Below, piece after piece: positions 34,618 to 43,357 of a stretch of DNA of 43,585 nt. A program made the position numbers and the translations under genes. A model generated the notes under the pieces. It ran no database searches and had not been told where the DNA came from. It saw only the letters and a list, made by a program, of their open reading frames with translations. This stretch comes from Bacteroidales bacterium. Lineage in GTDB: Bacteria > Bacteroidota > Bacteroidia > Bacteroidales > ML635J-15. The stretch spans positions 4,017-47,601 of the forward strand of contig JAQVOR010000008.1 in assembly GCA_028702535.1 (NCBI GenBank), read 5' to 3'. Numbering within the stretch: position 1 is the stretch's first letter; each line of letters opens with the position of its first letter.

Positions 34618-35748
34618 TTAGTTATTAATCATCATTGGCATTAAAAGCATTAAAATATCTTCACTAGGATTTTCGTTATCTTTTGGAAGAATAATACCTG
34701 CACGTGTAGGATCTGATAATTCGAATACGACCTCTGTTGTAGATAGGTTATTTAAAATTTCGATAAGGAAATTTGATTTAAAACCGATTTCCATATCATC
34801 TCCATCATATTGGCAGTTAGTTGCATCTGTACCAGCGATTGCATAGTCAATATCCTGAGCACTAACAACTATCTGATTTCCTGAAATTGCCAATCCAACA
34901 AGATTGCTAGCTTGATTTGCAAAAATTGCTACCCTACGTAGTGAATTTATAAGTGCAAGCCTGTCTACTACAAGCTTATTAGGATTATCTTTAGGGATAA
35001 CGGTGCTATAATTTGGATAAACGCCTTCGACTAGTCTGCATATAAGTCTAAAACTCTCAAAACTAAATACTGCATTTTTTTCATCAAATTCGAGTGTTAC
35101 ATCTGAGAATGCTTTTGGTAGCACACTTTTAAGAATTGCAGCAGGTTTTTTAGGTAAAATAAACGAGGCATCCTCATCAACTTTTACATCTTTATTAGTG
35201 TAGCGAACGAGTTTATGAGCATCAGTTGCAACGAAATTGATACCGTTAGTGTGCAATTCAATAAAAATACCATTCATTACTGGTCGCAATTCATCATCGC
35301 CGGTGGCAAAAATTGAGGATGTGATACCGCTATATAATATGTCGGGAGTTATATCAACTCTGGTAACTTTATCAGCTTTAACACTAGGAATTTGCGGAAA
35401 GTCTTCGCCATTTTGTCCTACCAAAGTATATTTACCTGTCGAAGAAACGATTACAATCTTCATTTCATCAATATCAATACTAAATGTGAGAGGTTGCTCA
35501 TCAAGTTCTTTTAATATGTCAAGTATTTTCTTTGTGTCAATTGCTATTTTACCTGTCCCGTTATTTGAGTCGAGACTCATGGTGGTTGTTAAGGTACTTT
35601 CTAAATCACTTGCTGTAACTTCTAACTGCTCGTCAGTAACAGAGAAAAGCAGATTGTCAAGTATAGGCAAAGAGTTTTTTGTTCCCACAACTTTACTTAC
35701 TAATTGTAAGTGTTCTAACAAACCTGAGCGTGATACTACAAAATCCAT
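34618..35748 (-). CDS. dnaN: DNA polymerase III sliding clamp, beta subunit
   Basis: A 376-residue clamp of the usual length, with three repeated clamp folds. Recognisable segments are SRSGLLEHLQLVSKVVGTKNSLPILDNLLF at the start, GEDFPQIP, FEDERPVMNG-like ATGDDELRPVMNGIFIEL, TDAHKLVRY and VYPNYSTVIPKDNPN, ending in PTRAGIILPKDN. It tethers the replicative polymerase to DNA as a dimeric ring. It lies downstream of gldF-gldG, as in several other Bacteroidota. A gap of 326 bases separates it from the DUF4340 gene; no terminator before it or -7 box is clear. Confidence 0.97.
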   Translation of the reverse strand: MDFVVSRSGLLEHLQLVSKVVGTKNSLPILDNLLFSVTDEQLEVTASDLESTLTTTMSLDSNNGTGKIAIDTKKILDILKELDEQPLTFSIDIDEMKIVIVSSTGKYTLVGQNGEDFPQIPSVKADKVTRVDITPDILYSGITSSIFATGDDELRPVMNGIFIELHTNGINFVATDAHKLVRYTNKDVKVDEDASFILPKKPAAILKSVLPKAFSDVTLEFDEKNAVFSFESFRLICRLVEGVYPNYSTVIPKDNPNKLVVDRLALINSLRRVAIFANQASNLVGLAISGNQIVVSAQDIDYAIAGTDATNCQYDGDDMEIGFKSNFLIEILNNLSTTEVVFELSDPTRAGIILPKDNENPSEDILMLLMPMMINN

Positions 35749-36074
35749 ATAAATATTTTTAAAAAATTAAAGCCTAAAAGTACAAAATATGATTGTAATT
35801 TAATTCATAATAAAATTAAATTTATTATATTTTTATGAACAATGGATGTTTAATTCTTTCTATTCAGTATTTGGGCGTAATGTTAGAGTTGTAAATTTCG
35901 GGTTTACTCGCTTTGCACGTGAGCTTGCCAGCGGCTTGGCTCGGGTTTCTCGAAAAGACGCAGAGCGATGCATTGCGATGCACTAAACTTTTGTCGAAAT
36001 GAGCAACGCCGAAGTGTCGAAATGACGCAAAGGTTTTCAACAAGCTAATATCTTTGTCAATTCTCCATACTTTA
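35749..36074. other. Intergenic region between DUF4340 gene and dnaN, with dispersed repeat copy B
   Basis: 326 bases with no credible gene. It contains the GC-richer repeat of about 35890-36035, AT-rich leader sequence before dnaN, and no convincing terminator or promoter. A 76-residue frame across it is a by-product of the repeat. Confidence 0.65.
35890..36035. repeat. GC-richer dispersed intergenic repeat, copy B
   Basis: It shares gcaacgccgaagtgtcgaa with the copy near 308-330 in the same orientation, and GCGATGC-type steps (gcgatgcattgcgatgcact). Its base composition stands out from the AT-rich surroundings. Confidence 0.55.
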
Positions 36075-37121
36075 TTATTTGACAAACCCTTCATACAAAG
36101 GCTTAGGTTTTGGTCGATTTAGATTAAAATCGTTTATTGTTTTTGTAATAGGGTCGAGCACATAATACTGCAGAAAAACTACTTCGGTATCATTATTAAC
36201 TATCCCATATAATCTATCAACATCCCAATCGTAAGGTATCCCTTGTTCATCGACAACAATATTTACATTTTGGCGATAATAAATTTTAAAAGATTTTGAA
36301 TTTCCTTTTTTATCTTCAATTTCAAATTTTGCAATCATTGGTTCTTTAGACAAACTATCGAGTTTATGTTTCTGAAGGTTTTCACTAATGAGTGCTTCAT
36401 AGGCTAGAAACTTTATCGCAGACAGATACTCTTTAATTGCGACAGTATCTACGAGAAAATCAACTGCAGATTCATCGGCACGAACAACTCCATATTTATT
36501 ATCTCCGTAATTATGCAATATAAAGCCATCGCTTGGATTTTTCCCATAATCCACTATCACTTTAGCTATGTTCTCGAACCGATAGTTAAAAATAATTCTT
36601 TCGCGCCACTCCTTAACGTCAGGAAGGTAACGCACAGTCAGGTAACCAGCAAACCCTGGTATATGCATGACAAAAGGCAGATCAGAGCCTTCCAATATCA
36701 TATAAGTTCCTGTACTATTTTGAGTAACTCCTCCAACATAATAAGTTTTCACAAGTTTATCATCTTGATATATTTCTGTTTTAATTCCTTTTACCGAAAG
36801 TTCTTTTAATACCTTATCTAAACTTGCTTCGGGTACAGGAGCGTTTACTTCAACATTTTTAATTGTTGTTAAAAGCACATTGATAAAGTCTTTTCGTGCT
36901 TTATATATATCGTTAACATACCACACTCCGTCAATTTTCTCAAGTTTTACCGAATTATCATTTTTATCTGCAAGAAAAATCTTAGTGATTCGAGCAGTAT
37001 CTTCTACAGCAAAATCACGTAAAACGCTTTGTTTGTCAACATTATTTCTAAAATACAATGTAACAACAATTATTGTTAGAACAACAACAATTACTAGTAA
37101 CACCAAATTTGATTTTTTCAT
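36075..37121 (-). CDS. DUF4340 membrane-anchored protein
   Basis: A 348-residue protein with one N-terminal TM anchor (about 5-25: LVLLVIVVVLTIIVVTLYF) and the rest outside the membrane. It matches DUF4340: an RITKIFLADKNDNSVKLEK start, YPVN-like VWYVNDIYKARKDFI, and IYYRQNVNIVVD near the end. DUF4340 genes often sit with GldG/ABC_transp_aux genes, as here. It follows the WG-repeat gene by 19 bases, so it belongs to the gldF-gldG-WG-DUF4340 operon. The exact job is unknown; a periplasmic partner of the GldFG complex is inferred. Confidence 0.85.
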   Translation of the reverse strand: MKKSNLVLLVIVVVLTIIVVTLYFRNNVDKQSVLRDFAVEDTARITKIFLADKNDNSVKLEKIDGVWYVNDIYKARKDFINVLLTTIKNVEVNAPVPEASLDKVLKELSVKGIKTEIYQDDKLVKTYYVGGVTQNSTGTYMILEGSDLPFVMHIPGFAGYLTVRYLPDVKEWRERIIFNYRFENIAKVIVDYGKNPSDGFILHNYGDNKYGVVRADESAVDFLVDTVAIKEYLSAIKFLAYEALISENLQKHKLDSLSKEPMIAKFEIEDKKGNSKSFKIYYRQNVNIVVDEQGIPYDWDVDRLYGIVNNDTEVVFLQYYVLDPITKTINDFNLNRPKPKPLYEGFVK

Positions 37122-37140
37122 CTAATTTTAATTTTTATAA

Positions 37141-38301
37141 TTAATAAACCCACGCCTTACCTTCAACAAAAGCCTCGGCATTCTCGAACTGTGCAGCGAT
37201 ATGATAAGCCCCATCTGCATTTAAGTATCCCCATTTTTCATTACTATCTTTAAAAGGATAATATAGACTTTGATTTCGCGGTAAAATTCTCACCACATCA
37301 TGCTGAGTAAAATACACCCCATTGCAATTATAATAATATGTTATCAAATCTTTTTCACAGGCAAAATACCCCACATTACCACAATCTCCATAGATATTAT
37401 CAAATTTTAACGGAATAACAAAATTTCCAAGCGTATCAATAACTCCGTACTTATTGTTTATAGAGACAATTGTTTTTCCATTTTCGAAACTAACCGTTTT
37501 ATGATAAATTGGTTTAATTATCCACTCATTATTCCTGTTAAAGAATCCTACTCCTGTTCTATCGGGTCTAATAAAAGCTTTTGCGAGTCCACAGGAAAAA
37601 TCCTCCATATTTTTTGTCAATATAGGCTTAAAAATAATTTTACCATTTTTATCAATTAATACAGTTTCGTCTTGTATTTGTACTCGACATTCACCCTTAC
37701 AAAACCCAGAGTGTCCAGCTTGTACAAACTGAAAAGGGATTACCAATTTTCCCTCTTTATTAAAAAAGCCATATTTGTCAATTTCTGCATCAGCGACACA
37801 TAAGCAAACAAACCCATCGTGAAAACGTGGAGATCCACGATAATTAATTGGAATTACCTCTTCTCCTTTAGCATTCACAAATCCCATTTTTAATCCTTGA
37901 TAAACAGCACACATTCCCTCATGGAAAGCACCAACTTTTTCATATTTTTTATCTGAAATCATTTTTCCAGTTTTATCAATAAGGAAAAACCCTTTTTGCT
38001 CTGGTAATTTGACCCAGGAGACACCGTCAACAAAATTATATTTATCCGAATTTGTCGATTCATAAATTGGCTCCATTGCGATATTCCCATTTTTATTTAT
38101 AAAACCAATTCTCCATTCAGATTTTCCATTTATAATAACTTTCGTTTTAAATTTCGCCATATCATCACTAAAAGGCCAAACATAATATGTTTCAAATTTA
38201 AAAATCACATTGCCCTGTTCGTTGATACACTTGTATGTTTTTTGTCCATAGGAGACATACGCCATACAAATCAAACAAACAGATACAATAAAACCTTTCA
38301 T
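37141..38301 (-). CDS. WG-repeat secreted protein
   Basis: A 386-residue protein with signal peptide MKGFIVSVCLICMAYVSYGQ and about eight WG-type repeats through most of its length. Examples are GFINKNGNIAMEPIYE, GFFLIDKTGKMISDKKYEKV, GFVNAKGEEVIPINY, YGFFNKEGKLVIPFQF and KYGVIDTLGNFVIPLKFDNI. The repeats form beta-rich modules thought to bind or scaffold. Its C-terminus has no T9SS tail, so it is probably periplasmic or exported by Sec only. The gene is 8 bases after gldG and 19 before DUF4340, inside the gldFG operon. That position is unusual for such repeat proteins. Confidence 0.85.
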   Translation of the reverse strand: MKGFIVSVCLICMAYVSYGQKTYKCINEQGNVIFKFETYYVWPFSDDMAKFKTKVIINGKSEWRIGFINKNGNIAMEPIYESTNSDKYNFVDGVSWVKLPEQKGFFLIDKTGKMISDKKYEKVGAFHEGMCAVYQGLKMGFVNAKGEEVIPINYRGSPRFHDGFVCLCVADAEIDKYGFFNKEGKLVIPFQFVQAGHSGFCKGECRVQIQDETVLIDKNGKIIFKPILTKNMEDFSCGLAKAFIRPDRTGVGFFNRNNEWIIKPIYHKTVSFENGKTIVSINNKYGVIDTLGNFVIPLKFDNIYGDCGNVGYFACEKDLITYYYNCNGVYFTQHDVVRILPRNQSLYYPFKDSNEKWGYLNADGAYHIAAQFENAEAFVEGKAWVY

Positions 38302-38309
38302 AATAGCAT

Positions 38310-40073
38310 TTACTTGATTTTAAAATTTAGAAAACTCCTATCGTATTTTAGCTTTCTAAAAGCTACAACCAGTAATCCAATTATCACTATTATCAACACA
38401 GGAATAAAAGAATTGATATATACCCACATCAACATGTTTTGTTTTACTTTAGTATTATCAAGAGTTCTAACTTTTATTTCCCTCATTCTAAGCGAGATTA
38501 AATCCTCATCTGCACAAAGATAATTAACACAATTTACAAAAAACTGAGTGTTTCCTGGAGTAAACTGCTCTGGAAAATATTTATCATATCCCAATGGATA
38601 AGGTTCTTTTTTATCTCCCATTGTTTTAACTTCGTTACGAATAAAATCGCCATCAGAAATTACAATCATTTTTGTTGGTTCACTTTTTTTGAGAATAACG
38701 AAATCATTATTATCGTAAAACTCAGGTGCAAGTCGGTTCAAGAAATTTGAAGTAAACTCTCCTTCTAACAGGATAGCAAGGGGCATCCCCGATCTATTAA
38801 ATGTCTGCAATTCGGGTTCATTACGCAGTATCTCTAAGTTTACCTCAACGGGGTGTACCAAAGATTTTGAATACTGAGATGTTCTAAGCAAAATAGTTTT
38901 TGTGATCTTAGGATCTAACCCTACCGTATCCATAGAGCTTATAAAATGAGTACGCATAGGCTCAACATTACGAAGCAATTGATGCGAAGTCAGAGTATCT
39001 GGCACAATAACAGGAAAGAAATACCAAGGCTTTGGTTCAAATTGAGGCTGTCCATCAATAGTATTAACATATACAGGAATATTCAAACAACGTAAATCTT
39101 GAACAAGATCGGGGTTTATTCTCACACCATACTTAAATAATTGATCATCAAGATTAATATCATTTATCATAGCCATTTCAAAAGGCTTTACACTAAGACT
39201 ATCCATGCTAAATTTCATCCACTCAATCAACCATATTACCTTACCGCCTTGCATAATATACTGGTCAATAATAAATTTATCTTTTTCGGTAAAATATGCT
39301 TGAGGTTTAGCAATAACAACAGTTGCATACTCGTCCAAAGCATTAAGAGCCTGATTTATATTAACTCTGTCAATCTCATAATATTTGGCCAAGGAAGTCA
39401 TAATATCATAAGTCTCGTACTCGCTAAGTTCTTTATGCCCTTCGAGAAATGCGACCTTCTGCAACTCACGCCCAGTAAGCATCCATATTGCATGAACAAA
39501 GTCTCGTTCAAGCTCAGTTTCTGATAATCCATCAAACTCTCTTCCTGCAGTAAGATTATTATTAATTAAATTGACAGGATATTCCTTTCCTCCGTATTTT
39601 ATTAGAGCTGCTGCAAAAACCATTTTTTCAGATGTCCCGCCATCGTTGGACTGGCTAATATAAGTAGGATTAAGTCCTTTGTTATATAACTGCCAATAAA
39701 CTTCCTGATTGTAATTTGGGTCATCGTTTTTAAATGGGTTTTTAAACTCAACTTCAACTTTACTGGAATATGACGAAAAATTATCGAGAAATTCTTTAAC
39801 CACTTTTCGGTATCTAACCAATTCGACAGGTAAGTTATCGCTTTCGAGATAAACCTCAATCAATACATTGTCGTCTAAGTTTTTGAGAATAGCTTTCGAG
39901 ATTGGCGTTATTGTAAAGCGTTTTTCTTTTGTAAGGTCTATCCTAAAAAACGCCATGGATGATAAAACGTTGAATACAACAATAATAACAAGTATAAGAG
40001 TAGCCTGAGTAAGATTCTGCTTTCTTAGAATACGACGTGTTTTTTTAATTTTCTTTTCCATATTTTTTACCAT
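38310..40073 (-). CDS. gldG: GldG, ABC-type auxiliary component of the gliding/secretion-linked transporter
   Basis: A 587-residue protein with an N-terminal TM helix (about 25-45) and a C-terminal TM helix (about 548-570). Between them is the ABC_transp_aux/GldG periplasmic domain (about 50-530). Recognisable segments are KAILKNLDDNVLIEVYLESDNLP near the start and VIVVISDGDFIRNEV late. GldG partners GldF and the ATPase GldA in an ABC transporter needed for gliding in Flavobacterium; GldA is not here. The GldF stop overlaps the start by 7 bases, ATGGTAA, so translation is coupled. ATG 40061 is an alternative start. Confidence 0.92.
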   Translation of the reverse strand: MVKNMEKKIKKTRRILRKQNLTQATLILVIIVVFNVLSSMAFFRIDLTKEKRFTITPISKAILKNLDDNVLIEVYLESDNLPVELVRYRKVVKEFLDNFSSYSSKVEVEFKNPFKNDDPNYNQEVYWQLYNKGLNPTYISQSNDGGTSEKMVFAAALIKYGGKEYPVNLINNNLTAGREFDGLSETELERDFVHAIWMLTGRELQKVAFLEGHKELSEYETYDIMTSLAKYYEIDRVNINQALNALDEYATVVIAKPQAYFTEKDKFIIDQYIMQGGKVIWLIEWMKFSMDSLSVKPFEMAMINDINLDDQLFKYGVRINPDLVQDLRCLNIPVYVNTIDGQPQFEPKPWYFFPVIVPDTLTSHQLLRNVEPMRTHFISSMDTVGLDPKITKTILLRTSQYSKSLVHPVEVNLEILRNEPELQTFNRSGMPLAILLEGEFTSNFLNRLAPEFYDNNDFVILKKSEPTKMIVISDGDFIRNEVKTMGDKKEPYPLGYDKYFPEQFTPGNTQFFVNCVNYLCADEDLISLRMREIKVRTLDNTKVKQNMLMWVYINSFIPVLIIVIIGLLVVAFRKLKYDRSFLNFKIK

Positions 40074-40798
40074 TTACGACTTTCAAGTCTAAGTTTAGCG
40101 AGAAAAACAAAAATACTTATCACGCTCAAGAAATAAACTATATCACGACTATCAATAACTCCTCTACTTATCGACCTATAATGGTCATTTATGCCAAGGG
40201 AAATAATAAAATCAGACACTTTGCCAGTAAAGCCAAGGAAAGCGAGATTATTAAAGCCAAGAAAAAAGATATAGCATAACAAAACCGACAATAAAAATGA
40301 GATTATTGCATTTTTAGAAAGACTGCTTGCAAAAATCCCTATTGCCGAATATACTGCTGCAAGAAAAAACAAACCTATATACGAGCCTAATATTGCACCA
40401 AAATCGACATTCCCAACCGGAGCTGCGAGAGAATGTATCGAGAAAAGATAAAATAAAGTCGGTATTAAAGCAATAAGAACAAGCGTTACCGCCGCCAAAT
40501 ACTTTGCAAACACAATTTGGAATTCAGATAAAGGACGTGTGAGTAATAACTCCATTGTACCCGATTTTAATTCGCTAGCAAACATATTCATTGTTATTGC
40601 AGGAACCAAAAACAAAAATAGCCAAGGCGAAATAGTAAAAAGCGTGTCAATATTTGCCACCCCCAAATCAAACACATTAAATGAACCCCTAAATATCCAC
40701 ATAAACATAGAGTTAACTAACAAAAACACAATTATCACAAGATAACCTGTTATTGATGAGAAAAACTCTTTTATTTCTTTTAAATAAAGTGTCAGCAT
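40067..40798 (-). CDS. gldF: GldF, ABC-2 permease of the gliding-linked transporter
   Basis: A 243-residue ABC-2-type permease with about six TM helices. ATG 40798 (MLTLYLKEIKEFFSS) is preferred over the upstream GTG 40846, because a promoter at 40820-40849 lies before it and the GTG would add 16 residues of poor quality. The sequence SGTMELLLTRPLSEFQIVFAKY is the coupling-helix-like motif common in GldF. It forms a membrane channel with GldG and the ATPase GldA. It opens the operon gldF-gldG-WG-DUF4340. Confidence 0.93.
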   Translation of the reverse strand: MLTLYLKEIKEFFSSITGYLVIIVFLLVNSMFMWIFRGSFNVFDLGVANIDTLFTISPWLFLFLVPAITMNMFASELKSGTMELLLTRPLSEFQIVFAKYLAAVTLVLIALIPTLFYLFSIHSLAAPVGNVDFGAILGSYIGLFFLAAVYSAIGIFASSLSKNAIISFLLSVLLCYIFFLGFNNLAFLGFTGKVSDFIISLGINDHYRSISRGVIDSRDIVYFLSVISIFVFLAKLRLESRKW

Positions 40799-40819
40799 AT
40801 TTCTAATTATTATATCTTG

Positions 40820-40849
40820 CAAAATTATGTTTTTTTTCTTTAACACAAA
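40820..40849 (-). promoter_or_regulatory. Promoter of the gldF operon
   Basis: On the minus strand TTTG (40846-40849), then 18 bases, then TAATTTTG (40820-40827), close to TTTG-N19-TAnnTTTG. Transcription would start near 40814, which supports the ATG at 40798. Confidence 0.6.
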
Positions 40850-40857
40850 ATTTTTAA

Positions 40858-41030
40858 ATGCCTAAGGTGTTGTAATGAAATAAAGTGTACAGAATTGACG
40901 AAGATATTTTACTTTTTTTCAAGGCGCAAATAGCAGCAAATAGCTTGCGTCTCTTTGCAAAATTTGCAACACAGAAAAAGGGTAAAAGAGCGAGTCAAAA
41001 TGTATAGGTTATTTCATTACAATGCCTAAG
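40858..41030. repeat. MITE-like element with inverted ends and flanking 9-bp direct repeat
   Basis: ATGCCTAAG occurs at 40858-40866 and again, in the same orientation, at 41022-41030, as a target-site duplication would. Just inside, TTGTAATGAAATAA (40870-40883) has a perfect 14-bp inverted partner at 41009-41022, and TTGAC/GTCAA continue the inverted pairing. The element is about 155 bases and has no open frame. A decayed relative lies at 5014-5062. Confidence 0.55.
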
Positions 41031-41112
41031 ACCAAGAACATCGAAAGTCTTTATTAAACACAAATTGTTAAATAAAAAAGATAATAAAAAGAAATAACAG
41101 ATAAATTAATAA

Positions 41113-41120
41113 TAATTTTG
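41113..41120 (+). promoter_or_regulatory. -7 box of the PagL-like gene
   Basis: TAATTTTG matches TAnnTTTG and lies about 17 bases before the ATG at 41138. No -33 element is clear. Confidence 0.4.
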
Positions 41121-41137
41121 CTGATATTTATAATTTA

Positions 41138-42238
41138 ATGAAGCATATTTGTGCCATAATTGTGTTAATAATCTTGAGTTTTAGCCTTAAAGCTCAAAGT
41201 TACAATTCATCTTTTAATCAGTTTGAGTTTAGGATGCATTACGGACTAACATTACCTCATCATGCACAAATGCGATACATTATAAACAGCAATATTGCTA
41301 TTGCAGAGCTTAATTACTCCGTCAAGACAGATGGTTCAAAGCCTTGGCATCATACCTGGCGTTTTCCAGAGATAGGTGCAGGCTATTTAATAGGTGGATT
41401 AGGAAATATTAATGTTTTTGGCTTTTCACAATCTGCTTTTTTCTTTTTTGGAATCCCTATTATAGAATCCGATAATTTTCTTTTAAAATACAGACTTGCT
41501 GGTGGACTTGCATACATAAGCGATAAGTTTGATTACCGTTCAAATTACTATAATGTTGCAATGGGTTCGCATTTTAACGCTCATTTACAATTTTCGGTTT
41601 TGTGTGATTATAAAGCTTTCGATATCCCACTATATTTTACTGGAGGATTTACATATAATCACTTTTCAAACGGTGCTATCGAAACTCCAAATCTTGGATT
41701 AAATCAAATCACAGTTAATCTTGGCGTAAAATATTTATATTCAATGTACAATTATTCTTTACCCAAACGTCAATCGCAATACATGTATAATTCAGAATTA
41801 GAATTATTAGCTTATTATTCAGGTGCTATCAAAGAAAATTCAACTTACGAAAACAAAAAATATTTTATTAATTCGATTGTTTTTGATGCAAGTTTAAGAG
41901 TTTCAAAAAAACGCAGCTTAGGTGGAGGTATAAATATCATTTTTGACCCCTCGCTACAAACTCAAATGGAAGATGACTATAAAAATTATTCCAACCTATT
42001 TAGGATAGGCATACATGCGGTACAAGAACTTTACTTAACCGACAAATTAACTATGCCAATATACTTGGGAGCATACGTGATGAACGCATACAAACCGAAT
42101 GGAAAAAAAATTATTATCTATAGTAAAATTGGTACGAGATACACGTTCGGTGAGCGTTTCTTTGTGAACATAAACTTAAAAACACACCTAAGCGTAGCTG
42201 ATTATATTGAATTTGGTGTAGGAATGAGGGTGTATTAG
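41138..42238 (+). CDS. PagL-like acyloxyacyl hydrolase (lipid A 3-O-deacylase family)
   Basis: A 366-residue outer-membrane protein, signal peptide [20 protein letters not shown]. The PagL-type catalytic segment [18 protein letters not shown] is present, with H175 and S177 in the HxSNG pattern and the conserved PN.G.N after it. Barrel strands fill the rest ([27 protein letters not shown] at the end). The family removes 3-O-linked acyl chains from lipid A; the Bacteroidota versions are longer than Pseudomonas PagL (about 170 residues). The G-rich array begins directly after its stop codon. A promoter box is at 41113-41120. Confidence 0.85.
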   Translation: MKHICAIIVLIILSFSLKAQSYNSSFNQFEFRMHYGLTLPHHAQMRYIINSNIAIAELNYSVKTDGSKPWHHTWRFPEIGAGYLIGGLGNINVFGFSQSAFFFFGIPIIESDNFLLKYRLAGGLAYISDKFDYRSNYYNVAMGSHFNAHLQFSVLCDYKAFDIPLYFTGGFTYNHFSNGAIETPNLGLNQITVNLGVKYLYSMYNYSLPKRQSQYMYNSELELLAYYSGAIKENSTYENKKYFINSIVFDASLRVSKKRSLGGGINIIFDPSLQTQMEDDYKNYSNLFRIGIHAVQELYLTDKLTMPIYLGAYVMNAYKPNGKKIIIYSKIGTRYTFGERFFVNINLKTHLSVADYIEFGVGMRVY

Positions 42239-42475
42239 AGTTGGGAGTTGGGAGTTGGGAGTTGGGAGTTGGGAGTTGGGAGTTGGGAGTTGGGAGTTGG
42301 GAGTGAAGAGTGAAGAGTGGGGAGTGGGGAGTTGGGAGTGAAGAGTGGGGAGTTGGGAGTTGGGAGTTGGGAGTTGGGAGTGGGGAGTTGGGAGTGGGGA
42401 GTTGGAGTTGGGAGTGAACTAGAGTTGGGAGTTGGGAGTGAGGAGTTGGGAGTGAGGAGTTGGGAGTTGGGAGTG
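42239..42475. repeat. G-rich heptamer tandem array, copy 2
   Basis: More than thirty units of GGGAGTT with variants GGGAGTG, GAAGAGT and GGAGTGA. It begins directly after the TAG stop at 42236-42238. The GGG-N4-GGG pattern on the plus strand has strong G-quadruplex potential. False proline/threonine/serine frames arise on the minus strand. Confidence 0.9.
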
Positions 42476-42478
42476 TGT

Positions 42479-42576
42479 ATCACAGTATTACTGTATCACT
42501 GTATCACAGAATCACTTGATTACTTGATTACTGGATTACAGAATCACTGGATTACTGGATTACTAGATTACTGGGA
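42479..42576. repeat. Imperfect octamer tandem array, copy 2
   Basis: About twelve degenerate units in 8-base phase, such as CACAGTAT, TACTGTAT, CACTTGAT, TACTTGAT, TACTGGAT and TACAGAAT. Same unit type and the same order after the G-rich array as at 27072-27158. Confidence 0.8.
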
Positions 42577-42632
42577 TGCTCGCAATCACACGCAAAAAAA
42601 ATCATACAGTAGTACTAGTAAAAAAATAATTG

Positions 42633-42640
42633 TATTTTTG
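42633..42640 (+). promoter_or_regulatory. -7 box of the UpxY-like gene
   Basis: TATTTTTG matches TAnnTTTG, 16 bases before the ATG at 42657. No -33 element is seen, and the leader would be short. Confidence 0.35.
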
Positions 42641-42656
42641 TGTAAAACTTTCAGAA

Positions 42657-43157
42657 ATGCATAGAGATAAGAAGAGGTATGTTTTTTATTGTAAATCCAG
42701 AGCTGAAAAAAAAGCAAATAAAGAGTTAAAGCTGCGAGGATATGAGTCTTATTTGCCTATGATGTTGCAAAACAGGGTGTGGAGCGATAGAATAAAAAAA
42801 ATTATGATGCCAATGTTTTCTGGTTATATTTTTGTTTTTTGCTATGATTATGAAATAATAAATATTTTACAATTAAGTTAAATTGTGATATCAATAAAAC
42901 TAGGTAATGAGTATGCAATAATCCGAGAAAAAGAATTTGATCTTTTACGTAAAATTGAAAAACATGGATTAAAAGTTAGCATAGAACCCCTTGCAATTTG
43001 TAAGGGCAATCGTGTTGAAATAATTTCAGGATTATTAAAAGGTTATAAAGGTATTTGTATTGAAGAAAGCAATAATAATTATGTGAGCATTGCAATTAAA
43101 GATATTAATCAAAATGTTAAAGTTATAATTGGGAAAGAAATGATTAGGAAAATTTGA
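42657..43157 (+). pseudogene. UpxY/NusG-like transcription antiterminator interrupted by an in-frame stop
   Basis: Two adjacent pieces in the same reading frame. 42657-42881 encodes 74 residues of a NusG-type NGN domain (YVFYCKSRAEKKANKELK, YLPMM, W-S-D-R, FSGYIFVF), ending LQLS then TAA. 42885-43157 (GTG start) encodes 90 residues: the end of that domain and a KOW domain (GNRVEIISGLLKGYKGICIEE). An intact relative would read through LQLxGIVRxIKLG, so TAA 42879-42881 breaks one gene without a frame change. UpxY proteins prevent early termination in surface-polysaccharide operons of Bacteroidota. Two separate proteins or stop-codon readthrough are less likely alternatives. No polysaccharide genes follow in the window. 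Confidence 0.8.
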
Positions 43158-43357
43158 GGGGTGTTTGCGATACAGTGATTCTGTTCGCAGTTTACAGTTC
43201 ACAGATTGTTGCATCCGTCGGATAATAGGGAATCGAGAACAGAAAACTAAATAAATGGATAACTGTGATTTCTAAATTTAAAAAACACGAATGTTTTTGC
43301 TAAAAATGAAACGTGAACCGCCAACCAATAAATCAAAATCTTCAAAAAGACTCCCCC

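Larger units (their letters stand above)
40799..41137. other. Divergent intergenic region with promoters and a MITE-like element
   Basis: About 340 bases with no gene. Contains the gldF promoter (minus, 40820-40849), a likely PagL promoter box (41113-41120) and the MITE-like element at 40858-41030. Confidence 0.7.
42239..42656. other. Intergenic region filled by the composite repeat, before the UpxY-like gene
   Basis: 418 bases with no gene. It holds the G-rich array (42239-42475), the octamer array (42479-42576) and a short AT-rich leader with a promoter box (42633-42640). Confidence 0.75.

Noticed and set aside
35864-36094. A 76-residue minus-strand frame between the DUF4340 gene and dnaN
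   Set aside because: It covers the GC-richer repeat, overlaps the end of the DUF4340 gene and has no recognisable domain.
42235-42664. Long open frames on both strands across the G-rich array (e.g. a repeated PTPNSQL pattern)
   Set aside because: They are only the translation of the heptamer repeat, lack start signals and vary with the array; the same false frames occur at 26785-26997.
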